Below, in pieces: positions 30,752-40,694 of a stretch of 64,000 nt of DNA. Position 1 is the first letter of the stretch. Every line of letters begins with the position of its first letter. Origin of the DNA: Paraconiothyrium sp. Pb-2020 (lineage: Eukaryota > Ascomycota > Dothideomycetes > Pleosporales > Didymosphaeriaceae). The stretch covers positions 806,001 to 870,000 of the forward strand of contig JAJUBI010000004.1 in assembly GCA_022419385.1 (NCBI GenBank). The letters run 5' to 3'. The translations under genes were made by a program, and so were the position numbers. Under the pieces are notes generated by a model. It was not told the origin of the DNA and searched no databases. It saw only the letters and a program-made list of their open reading frames with translations.

Positions 30752-32083
30752 ATGGCCAACGAGGTATGCTTTCCCTTATCTGCGCTGCCCCCGCACATCT
30801 GCTGGTGGGATGCCCCTCTGGCGCCCGCTGGCGTGCACGATAAACGTCAACAGCATGCTAACCCGTTTCACAGCGCGAAAGGTACGCCGCGACCGCCCGC
30901 TTAGCACAGGCAGCCCATTGACGAGTCCACAGCAAGACGTTCCTCGCCCGGCTCTGCGAACAGGCTGAGCGCTACGATGGTAAGTGCTGCCGTGTCTGTG
31001 CTGCGTCTCCACCGCGTCGCTAACGTTGTTTTCGTGCAGAGATGGTCACGTACATGAAGGTCAGTCTATCTTTTCCCTCGCTTGTTGTTTACATTGTACT
31101 AACAGCTGTGCAGGAAGTCGCCAAGGTATGCCAGCTGCATCCGTCCCGTCACCGCCGCCATGGGCCGCGACTCAACCACGGTAGCGCATATTGACACATG
31201 ACAGATTGGCGGTGAGCTCACCGTCGACGAGCGCAACCTCTTGTCCGTTGCCTACAAGAACGTCGTCGGCACACGACGTGCCTCGTGGCGCATCATCTCG
31301 TCCATCGAGCAGAAGGAGGAGTCCAAGGGCTCAGAGAAGCACGTCGGCACCATCCGCGAGTACCGAAAGAAGATCGAGGAGGAGCTCGAGAAGGTTTGCC
31401 AGGATGTCCTCAACGTTCTCGACGACTCCTTGATCCCCAAGGCCGAGTCTGGCGAGTCCAAGGTCTTCTACCACAAGATGTAAGGACTCCCAATGCCCCC
31501 AAACACTGCGCTGGTCAACCAGAGTGGATATTAATCTGTTTGCGCCTTCAGGAAGGGTGACTACCACCGTTACCTTGCCGAGTTTGCGTCTGGCGAGAAG
31601 CGCAAGGTTGCTGCGACTGCTGCCCACGAGGCGTACAAGGTATGACGCAATCCCCGCCGCCCACGCAAGGGCGCCTATAGCAGGGCTAACTGGGCGCTTT
31701 AGACGGCCACGGACGTTGCTCAGACCGAGCTCACTCCTACTCACCCCATCCGTCTTGGTCTGGCGCTGAACTTCTCTGTCTTCTACTACGAGATCCTGAA
31801 CTCACCCGACCGCGCTTGCCACCTTGCCAAGCAGGCATTCGACGACGCCATTGCTGAGCTCGACTCGCTGTCCGAAGAGTCGTACCGCGATTCTACGCTC
31901 ATCATGCAACTGCTCCGTGACAACCTCACCCTCTGGACATCGTCTGACGGTGCCGAAGGCGAGGCTGCCGGCGATGCTGCTCCCAAGGACGAAACCAAGC
32001 CCGCCGAGGAGGCCCCGAAGGCCGCAGAGGCTCCCGCTGCCGCCCCCGCGACTGAAGAGCAGCCGCCGGCGCCTGCTGCTTAA
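30752..32083 (+). CDS. 14-3-3 protein (BMH/ArtA-like)
   Basis: Eight exons join exactly in frame to 280 residues: 30752-30763, 30874-30881, 30933-30979, 31040-31059, 31114-31125, 31205-31479, 31552-31639 and 31703-32083. The first five coding exons are only 12, 8, 47, 20 and 12 nt. The product begins MANERESKTFLARLCEQAERYDEM and carries the family signatures RNLLSVAYKNV, SWRIISSIEQKE, YHRYLAEFASG and SDRACHLAKQAFDDAI-type sequence near residue 195. It also has the phosphopeptide-binding Lys, Arg and Tyr positions and LRDNLTLW at the end of helix 9. The C-terminal tail is an Ala/Pro/Glu-rich disordered extension. 14-3-3 dimers bind phosphoserine/threonine motifs in many signalling, cell-cycle and morphogenesis proteins of the cytoplasm and nucleus. 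The start is fixed by the conserved N-terminal helix. Confidence 0.94.
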
Positions 32084-33110
32084 GCGCATCAACAGCCCTC
32101 GACCTTGTAAGACTCCACCAGCCGCCGTCATCTATTCTCGGATAGACGAAGGAAGCTGTCTAGGCAGCGAGCGTCATCGGAGTTGTGTGTATGTGTTTTG
32201 TCGAAAATCGGTTTCTAGCGAGCGGACGGATTCCCCCACGACTTATGTGTTTTCCTCTCTCAGCCGGCACTATCCCATCTTAAGCATGCTTCCTTCGCCG
32301 GTGGCATGTCTTCCGCTCGCAGCTCTATTTCTACGGAAGTGAGGTCTAGGAGTAAGATGTGGGTCTGCGTCTGGTTACTCTCCATCTTGTGCTGTCCGAA
32401 AGTTTTCCCCCAAGTATTTTCCCTTTTAGCACCATGTGAACACCTATCCCCCTTTTTGGCGATGAGAAGGAGTGAGGTGCGAGTTTCTGTCGATAGCGAT
32501 TCCTTAGAGGCAGGGCTTGAGTCTACGTAGAAGGTTCGGTTCTTCGTATGACTGCGTGGCAAGGTACCGGGTGACTGCGCTCTAGGATAGTTGGGGAAAC
32601 TCTTTATACTTCATGTATCCTGCTTCGATTGTGACTGTGATGTACATGTGAACCTTGCCACTACCACTATCCAAGCGTATGTTCATCACATATTATTCGT
32701 GGCTTGCTCCAGAAGGTACGCCTGGCTCATGGAGGCGAAGGCGAGACCCTGACCCTGGACCCCGCGAACCGGCGCCACCAAAAAAGTGTCTCGGAACAAA
32801 TCCCACGCCAAAACATTTCCACCACAGCAACCGTTGCTTCGTGCATATACACAGTGAGACAAATTGCACATCTTTGGAGTATGTCTATCAGACGCTTTTT
32901 TCAGTCCTGGTCCTGACATGGCGCCTGCAGACCCTCGCTCTCTGCGACACATGCGAAATCGACGCGGTTCCTACCTCGACCGCGCGCATACACAGAAAAG
33001 GTAGAGACCTGAGGCTGGAGGGAAAGAAGCAGCCTCACCTCACTCCTTATACCGCCATCAGACGCTCAACAAATTCGCACCTGACGCACTCGAAGAGAAG
33101 ACGGTCGCAG
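32084..33110. other. 14-3-3 3' region and DPH4 promoter
   Basis: About 1 kb. The DPH4 reading frame stays open back to about 32655, but that part has no similarity to the family and I treat it as 5' UTR/promoter. No other gene is seen. Confidence 0.5.
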
Positions 33111-33863
33111 ATGGTCTTTACGCAAAATTACTACACCGTCCTCGGCCTCCCCATCCCTCCAGATAGCGCATCCCTCCCACATGATGCGCTGCGTAAAGCG
33201 TACAAAGCTGCGCTGCTAAGCGCGCATCCGGACAAAGCCAAAGCCTCCGCCTCGCAGCAAACTACAAACGCCTATACCGTCGACGACGTAAGAGAGGCAC
33301 TCGCCGTTCTGTCAGACGTTACCAGACGCGCGGAATTCGACCGCTGGCTCGCGGCGCAGCGGCAGGGTGGGGGTAGCACAACTGGGAGAGCGGGGGAGGG
33401 GGAAGAGGATTTTATACTAGGGCTGGAGTTGTTGGATCTGAGTGACTTTGAAGCTGGGATGCCGCCTTTTGTAAGGATTGAGACGCCGGAGGGAGGGGAG
33501 GGAGGGGCGACGCCAGAGTTGGACATCGACTTTGATGATTTGAAACCGCCCTCGCCCTCGGATTTGGCTGCTGCGGTGGATGGGGTTGGGCTTGACGCTC
33601 GCCCTACGTTGGATACAGAAGATCGTGCACAAGATGGTGTTAGTGGTAATGGGCTTGAAGAGGAAGAGGAGCAGGAAAGAGATAGGGGAGGCGAGGGAGA
33701 AATGGAGTGGACGAGGGAGTGTCGGTGTGGTGCGGAGAAGGGGTTTGTAATTAAGGAGCGGGAATTGGAAGAGGCCGAGACTAGGGGCGAGAAGGAGGTG
33801 CTTGTGGGGTGTGAGGGGTGTAGTTTGTGGGTTAGGGTTGGGTTTGATGTTGAGGAGGGGTGA
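33111..33863 (+). CDS. DPH4: diphthamide biosynthesis J-protein Dph4
   Basis: A single-exon gene of 250 residues. The J domain starts at once with MVFTQNYYTVLGL and carries the invariant HPD in LLSAHPDKAK, ending at RRAEFDRWLA. An acidic spacer with Gly/Glu runs follows. The C-terminus holds the CSL zinc finger: the segment from MEWTRECRCG to VGCEGCSLWVRV has the CxC...CxxC cysteines. This J-domain plus CSL order is diagnostic of Dph4/DnaJC24, which supplies electrons or iron with Dph3 and Hsp70 help to the Dph1-Dph2 enzyme making diphthamide on elongation factor 2. The start is placed at 33111 because the J domain begins there, although an in-frame extension exists upstream. Three other translation genes lie in this window but are not adjacent. 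Confidence 0.9.
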   Translation: MVFTQNYYTVLGLPIPPDSASLPHDALRKAYKAALLSAHPDKAKASASQQTTNAYTVDDVREALAVLSDVTRRAEFDRWLAAQRQGGGSTTGRAGEGEEDFILGLELLDLSDFEAGMPPFVRIETPEGGEGGATPELDIDFDDLKPPSPSDLAAAVDGVGLDARPTLDTEDRAQDGVSGNGLEEEEEQERDRGGEGEMEWTRECRCGAEKGFVIKERELEEAETRGEKEVLVGCEGCSLWVRVGFDVEEG

Positions 33864-36328
33864 AGACTGAGGGGGAGGATGGGATATCAAATCAAAATAG
33901 TCAAGGTTAACGAGCACGGAGGGTGCTCAGAGGAAAGAGGGGGAGACACAGGACGTAAAGAGATGTAGAGGATGCATCACAGCCCTAGCGGCGACTGTAA
34001 GGGACTAATGGCTGGCACGAAATTCGAAGACGCAGAGGCGAGAAGTTCGGAGTGGGATAGCGAGGACACATACCACCGCTTCTGTCTGGAGGGTTCTGAG
34101 CACAGCATAACGCTGTTCAGAAAGCGGCAAGCTATGTCACATTTGAATAGGCCACCACCATCCCAGGCATGTAAGATTCCTAGTTGATGTGGATTGGCGG
34201 TCCCCTCCCTAGTAATAGGATACCCGATGGACCATTAGACGAAGCAATGTAGCTTGATCTTCAATTGCGTTATTGTCGGTGAGTCCTTGCAGAGTTCGCA
34301 ATTCCGTAGCTACCCAGAAGAGCGGGCAAAATTCGTCGCGGTACCGCGCGGCATCTTCTTCTTCCACATCCATCCGTGGGCATGGAAGTCATTAAGATAG
34401 TGTATGCCACACATTTTACTTGTTCTTTATAGGTACGTCATGCCGTTGCCGCCGCCGCGGCATCAGCCGGCATAACATGATCCCCCTGAAACCAATATTC
34501 TTTCTGGTCAGTATGATACGTTCATAAGCCTGCGACCACAGTGATTACGACAATAACAAATGGCCATTTCGAGGCCCTTATGCGTGTGTCACGAGGCACA
34601 ACCCTCCTGAATAGAGCTTCACGACGTACGGATCTAGTCAGGCAAGCTCGATTGCTCGAACGACGAACCCTGCCCACGTATATGTTTTGCAACATTGGCT
34701 CTACTAGCTTTCGTGTGGACAGAGATCCTGGACGGAAGTCCTGTATCTTAAGGTGCAGAGGGCGGCGTGGAGCATGGTCTTCCAAGGTTTGCTGTACGGA
34801 GGCAGGCTTTCAAAAGCGAGCGACCCTGCTCGTGTGATGAACGTGACCTGACTGTATTATATAAACCCCACGAGGCTGAACTGCCTAAGATGCAAAACGC
34901 AGTTGCCCTGAAGATTTCATCCAATGGTAGGATGACTTTCAGCACCAACTCGGACCTTGGGCGCGCTGTGCCCCATAGATGCTTTGCATCGAGTTATTCA
35001 GTGCGACTATGGTACTCTTGTAATTACAGTTTCGAGGGGTATACTGCAAGACGGCCAAAGGAAGGTAATATGCTTCGAAGAACTTGCCTGGGTTGTATAA
35101 TGATGCCTGTGACTGCAAAACTGCGGAACACAAGAACCGCCGCGCTTGCACAGTACACGCTTGGGCAATCAGTCCATATCGATCGGCCCGAAGCGTTGCT
35201 CTAAACTACCCAGTGATAAGGTTCTGGTGCAAGATTTGTTTGTACCTGGCGTCTTTTGTTAAGATGCACGCGGTAAGTAGATGTGTAGCATACACTAGAT
35301 GACTTCCGGGCCTACGGATGAGTCTGGAAAGGTAAGATGCTGCGCGGCACCGTGACGGGTTCTACCCGCTCAATGAATAGCTCGATGGCCATTTTGTCGT
35401 GATGCTAGCAAGCGCGGCGTGTTCGAACCTTGGTAAAGCGCAAGGTACATGCCAGTGTTGTGTGCGCTTGAGTGGAAAACCAGCAGCAGTAAAGCAGTGA
35501 AGGAAATGAATCGCATGAGCTTGTTTACAGCAAGTCGAATAGCATCTGTACTTCTGAGCGTGAAGGGTCGCAGCACGCAACGCCTCCCTTCCCCTTCCTC
35601 CCCTCACAACACCAACCGAAACTCACCACGCACATCCCCCATCTAGACCTCTACCCTGCACACATCGGCTCCACAGCTACGTATATGAGCGCAAGGTCCG
35701 CACAGGCGGTGACCCGCAGCTAAGGCGCACATCATGAAATTGCTAGTGGAGCCGATTTGCAATCTGCAAGGAGTGTCTGCCAGCGATACCCTTGCTCACC
35801 GGTCGTTCACCGGAGGTACTGCCCAGCCACGGTTTCGTCCCATCCAGCCCGATGGGCGCTTACAGCGACGAGACAACGCCTACACAGAAAGAGCGGATCA
35901 TTATGTTTACGTTCGATTATGCGTGCTAAGTAGGCTACAAATATTCGATCCAACCATTTTTTGATAACATAGAGATAAGACAACCGAGAAGAGGGGTTTA
36001 AGGTAGGTAAGGCAAGGTGGGTATAGTGAAGTGTTGCGGAGTGTGCAGATGCGGTGCAGAGTAGGTCATGAGTACCATAAGCTTCAACGTATTTTTCGGT
36101 CGTATGAAATGGCGCTTCCGTCGTGTTTTCCAACTCCGGCGCTGAAATCGCTCGACGAGAAGTGTAGCGTACATGTGCTCATCCGAAAAGGTTAAGAAAG
36201 AAAAGTCGTAAGTAGAAAGAATAAGGTCGTAAAGTGTCCGAGGCGGCTACGCGGCTACGCGGCTTCGCCTCAAGGACGGTAGTGATGAAGAGGGCGGGTA
36301 TCAGGAGAACAACGGGTGAGCAACCAGC
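33864..36328. other. 2.5-kb gene-free stretch
   Basis: The largest internal gap apart from the right edge. Open frames such as 34767-35204 (plus) and 35807-36133 (minus) have no domain signs. A short G-rich direct repeat with a hairpin (36240-36271) marks the 3' UTR of the next gene. I see nothing else I can support. Confidence 0.5.
36240..36271. repeat. GCGGCTAC tandem repeat within a hairpin
   Basis: The 8-mer GCGGCTAC occurs twice in tandem (36243-36258) and a third time in degraded form, framed by the inverted hexamers GAGGCG and CGCCTC. It lies about 60 nt beyond the stop codon of the minus-strand regulator gene, so in its 3' UTR. Confidence 0.55.
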
Positions 36329-38307
36329 CTACTGTGGGAGCCAGAAGGAGAGCAAGAACGGCGCTACGAGGCGAGCTGTGTACTTGCCCTGGTTCGAGTG
36401 GGAGATGCTGATGCCCTGTCGCTGCTGGAGGTAGTCGACTATCGTCACGTTAGCATTCACTCTTTCACATCATCTGTAACGTAGCTAGCACTCACTGTTC
36501 TCCTTGACCAACTGCGCCACCGACCGCACAAAGGTCACTGAGGTCTCATCCCCAAACCCAGCCTCCTTCTCCCAGTCCTGCTCGCAGTCTCGTAGCGGGT
36601 TGCACTTGCGGTTGTACTTCCACCTGAAGATCTGGCTCACAAAGTTCATGCGCTGGTCGACCTCGCGGTTCGCAATGTCTGCCTGCGCCTGCGCGTCCCG
36701 CGGGTCGAAGCCCTCCGTCACAGCGCGCGTCGCCATGACTTGGTGGATTGTCTTTTGTTGGTCTTCGTGTGCCATGGCCATGCCGACAACAGCGACAAAG
36801 GCCGCGAGCCACTTGTCACAGCCTTTGCTAGACTTGAAGATTTGCTGGAGTTTGTTGAGGACAAGCGCGAGCGTGGAGCGTTGCAGGCGTGCGAAGAAGT
36901 ATTTGAGTTGACGCGCGGTCATGCGTGGGGAGGTGAAATTCTGGACGTAGGCGGAGGGATCGGTGTAGGAGTGCATTTTGGCAAGGGTTTGGGTCTTGGA
37001 CTCTTCGGCCATGGTGATGGTGTGTGACATGATGTACGTGCAGACGATGAGACGGAAGACTTCGCGAAGGAGTTTGGCCTGTGATTGTAAGAATAGATCT
37101 AGGTCAAAAGGGGTAGAAACCGTACTTCGTCATCGCTCTTCGGTTTGACTCGCGTCATCAGCTTGAAAAGTCGGGGCGAGAAGTCGTTGTCATCCTCTGC
37201 CCAACAGATTTCGCCAAATGCATCGAGATGGTTTTCGACGATATCATTAAGATACTTGTCATACTTCTTCTCCTCATTGTGATTGATATGCACCATGCCG
37301 AGAGCCGGGCTTCGCTTTCTAAGGGTATATCGCTCCTGGGTCGCGGGGTTGGTTTGGTACTGCAGCTGCACTAACAATTCTTCTCCGCGAGGCTGGAACT
37401 CGTACACTTTGACCGGGATGCGCGGCATTTTCCTCTGCTCGCAAGTCATGTACACAGTAATCTCTTGACTCCCCCATTGATGGATGAATTGAGAGACAAA
37501 GTGAGTCAGATGGCTATCCTCGTGGATCTGCATGATCAGAGTAGGGAGGAAGTACTCGGATAGCTCGATCAGCTTGATGCGAGAGCAGCCGAGGCCACAA
37601 TCAGCATTGGGGCGCTGGGCGCGCTTCAAACAACGTTCACAAATATCTCCAGGTCCGCACTATCCCATGTCAGTCTAGTCTAAACACTGAAGAAATCTTG
37701 TAAGTCTTACCTTGTCCCGCTGCAACACGCAATGCCAACATGCAACGATCTTGCGCATGTCATGGGCTGCCTTTGCAACCTTCGGCTCCAAATGAGTACC
37801 CAATGCTCGTCCACCAGGCCTACCAGTACTCCTAATTGGTCCTACTTGCCGCTGGGCGGACAAGCCTTCTGGGTCGGGTGAGAGGTCCGCGGCCGCTTCG
37901 AGGAGTGTCCTGCTCGGAGAGAATTCCACTTCAAGGGAAGATCGAGGCGGAAGGATCTGACCAAACGAATGATGCGTTTGCGAACCACGGCGCTCTGATC
38001 CAGGTTCTGAATTTTGGTAGGAAGAGATCATACCATCCGAACCACCAGGGCTTGACGCGGAAGCATATGGGCTGGCAGGCGAGTGCAACATATTTCTAGT
38101 CGGCAGCTCAATTGAGGTGGCTATTGGCGATGGATGCTGATGAGAAAGTCTCCGGTTTATCATACGTTGGGTAGGCGTTGTACCATAGGGGGTGAACCGC
38201 TGTGAGCTGGGCGATGGAGAAGCCCTATGTACTCGCATTTCTATAGGATTTCTGCCCGAGACGTACATTTCAGCATGTAACGGGCCTTGAGTGACCGGCA
38301 GGCTTCT

Positions 38308-38352
<45 letters not shown>

Positions 38353-39224
38353 AAGCATGTTCTGGGAGGCCAACGAAAAGAATTCCTGCGGTGGCACTAC
38401 AGGCTCGTTTGGGGAGACGAGGTAGTTAGGGTCAGTGTTGTTCATTGTCCAGAAGTCCACATCAGGATTATTGATGAAAGCAGAGTAATCGACTGGGTCG
38501 GTCATAGGGTCAAACACAACGACGTCTGAACGGGGAACATCGGGGCTTCGCATAGGTTGTTCACTGTTCCATGGGGCTGCTTGATGCGTAAAACTTTGAC
38601 CCGGATAGTTATTGTACTGCTGTGGCAGAAAGGCACCCTGCTGCGGCCGTGTTTGCGCATTGAACTGTTGTGGATGATAGTGCTGTGAACGAGCGGCTAG
38701 TGTGGCATTCAACGCCTCGGTCAGAGCTACTCACGTTATTAGTATCAGCGCCGCGGGTGATAAATGGAGTGCATGCCTTGATCTGTAAAGGTACCTTGGG
38801 ATGTGAGAAGGAACATGTTGTTGTCCACGGCCGTGAGAGGTCCTTGGGAAACCTGGGTAGTGATCAAGCCTCCGTCAGCTTGGTAGAACGGTTGATGGTC
38901 ACGCATCGGATGGGAGTCAAGTGGAAATTCCTCAAAGCTATCGTTGTCCGGGGTTTTCACAGAAGAGGTAGGAGAGTTGGAGGCGCTATCGCCATACACC
39001 AACTGCTCCGGGTACTGGCCTGGGGGCGGGTCGGGTCCTCGAGAGGCGTCGCGACTCATAGGCGGGGTGCTAAGAGGGCCACCAGGGGAAAGTCCAGTAT
39101 GGTTAACCAGGGATGTAGGCGTTTTTGATCGCGGCGCGCCATACTGTCCATAGGTGTAAGCATCCGGGGCTACTGGAGCCTCAGGCCCGATGGGCTGCTG
39201 GTAGTAGTAGTAGCCGTTCTCCAT
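36329..39224 (-). CDS. atypical fungal transcription regulator with an internal zinc cluster
   Basis: Five exons (39224-38777, 38726-37711, 37659-37126, 37078-36496, 36438-36329) add up to 896 residues. Residues 1-475 are Gln/Pro/Ser/Tyr-rich with a 15-residue polyQ. Near 479-517 is a cysteine cluster (CWHCVLQRDKC...CERCLKRAQRPNADC), spaced CX2CX6CX5CX2CX10C, followed by GLGC. This is a Zn2Cys6-like arrangement placed in mid-protein and split by an intron. The long C-terminal part is strongly ordered: RIKLIELSEYFLPTL, HLTHFVSQFIHQWG, ALGMVHINHNEEKKYDKY, RQLKYFFARLQRSTL and CDKWLAAFVAVVGMAMA. I recall this block as conserved across Pezizomycotina but know no proven function; DNA binding is inferred from the cysteines. 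The first intron has a GC donor. Head-to-head with another regulator gene at about 40.7 kb. Confidence 0.85.
38311..38352 (-). repeat. CAG x14 microsatellite (polyQ) in the regulator gene
   Basis: Fourteen uninterrupted CTG triplets on the plus strand, read as CAG on the coding strand and encoding, with one flanking CAA, a run of 15 glutamines. It is the longest triplet run in the window and likely length-variable. Confidence 0.93.
38727..38776 (-). other. GC-AG intron in the regulator gene
   Basis: No GT donor can join exon 1 (ending TFTDQ) to exon 2 (LTEALNATLAA). A GC donor (AAG|GCATGC) with acceptor GAGTAG gives a 50-nt intron. It contains the branch-like sequence TACTAAT and restores the frame exactly. 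Confidence 0.65.
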
Positions 39225-40694
39225 GGTGAGCAGACCGTCGGGCGTGGCCCTGGGATAAGGAACTTCTGGGGAGTGAAGAGTCTAACGATTCGCAATGTGC
39301 CTTACGGACGGTGGGCCAGCGCCGGATCGACGAGCTGGTGGCCGACAAGAACGACCAGGACAGCTCGTATTCGCGTGGATTGCACGGCGAAGGAGCGGTA
39401 AGCCGAAGAAAGGCACGGCTGGCCCTGCCAGTGGGAGGGATTCGAAGACTCGAGAACGAAGCGCAGCGAAGAATCAACAATGCGGTCTCATAGCACGGCT
39501 GAGGAAGAAAGATCTCTAAGATGACAAGACTCAGTCGTGGGCTCGATTCGTAGCACCCCCTCAAACCGGTGAAGGGCTGCGGGTGGATACCGCAGCTATT
39601 GGGTTTGGGTTTAGCTGCACACACTGCATGCATACCGCGCTGCACAGCATTCGCGTAGCACCAAACACAGACGGCGCGCGGTAGAAGCGAAAATCCCAAG
39701 TGGAGGGACTGGGATGGGACTGCTTGCTGACAACGAGCATCCTCGCTCCGACGGTGCAATGGGCGGAGATTTGGATGCCTGAGGTTTGTGGTGGTGATGT
39801 GAAGATGCACTGCGCCACCGCCGACGGAGCCATACTAGCACCAAAAGGCCGGCGTGCATCAGCCCGTCATCTATCCACTGGCCGCCATCGTCGTCGCGCG
39901 GCTCTCTTGCATTGACCGACTTCTTGCCAGTGAGCACGAGCAGCCAAGTCGTGCATGTCGCGGCGACGCTCAAGCCAGTCGTTTGCTCTGAAGCTGCTGG
40001 TCCTGGCAACTTTCCACGAGCCATGACCAAAACGTCCAATGCCCAATCTGGAGGATCGGCGCGTTGCCAGCGCATACCTGTATACGAGCCGTGGCACGAG
40101 CATGACCAACGGCGGATTCCGAGAGCAGTGTTAAGAAGCCAGGAAACATACACAATGCCGCAGATTGGTTTCAAATCGCCGGTTGAGGCGGTGCGGTTTA
40201 GCTTCAGAAACTTGTACGTTGCGGGACAAAAGGTGGCTGCGTCCCTGTACACGGCAACATTCGATATTCGGGATTCTGCCTCGCTGGTGCCTCGCTGGGC
40301 GGTAGACGGAACGAATGTTTCTGCGAAGCTGCCAGGATCGCCATTGGCAACGGGACGGGCGTAGAGCGACTGGCAACTAATAATTGCAAGTTGGTTGTGA
40401 ATCGAAGCTCCGTAGAGTTGACCAACACCACACTGCAGCAGCTTTCGAATGCTCCGAGGCTTTACCTCTTCCAGCACTTCCGTTTGCTCCAGCGAATCAA
40501 GCGCGTCCGTTTCTGACTCGTTGGCTGCTTTGTAAGCCTCGGACCCAAACCTGTCACGAACCACTCCGTTCCCGGAGTAGATGCTTCCAGTGCATGAGCA
40601 CTCCGATCTGATGGAGATCCCCACGTTTGCACACATGCCCATGGGGTCATTACTCTATCACGACTGCACCGTGTAGAATGCCACACAATGTTGA
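39225..40694. other. shared upstream region of two regulator genes, with a doubtful long frame
   Basis: About 1.5 kb between two divergent regulator genes. The minus strand has a 343-codon open frame from an ATG (40642-39611) whose first 190 residues look protein-like and whose remainder is His/Arg/Ser-rich. I find no known domain or splice support, so I treat the stretch as a promoter region that may hide a lineage-specific gene. Confidence 0.35.

Noticed and set aside
32655..33110. In-frame N-terminal extension of DPH4
   Set aside because: The J domain begins right at the ATG at 33111, and the extension has no family similarity.
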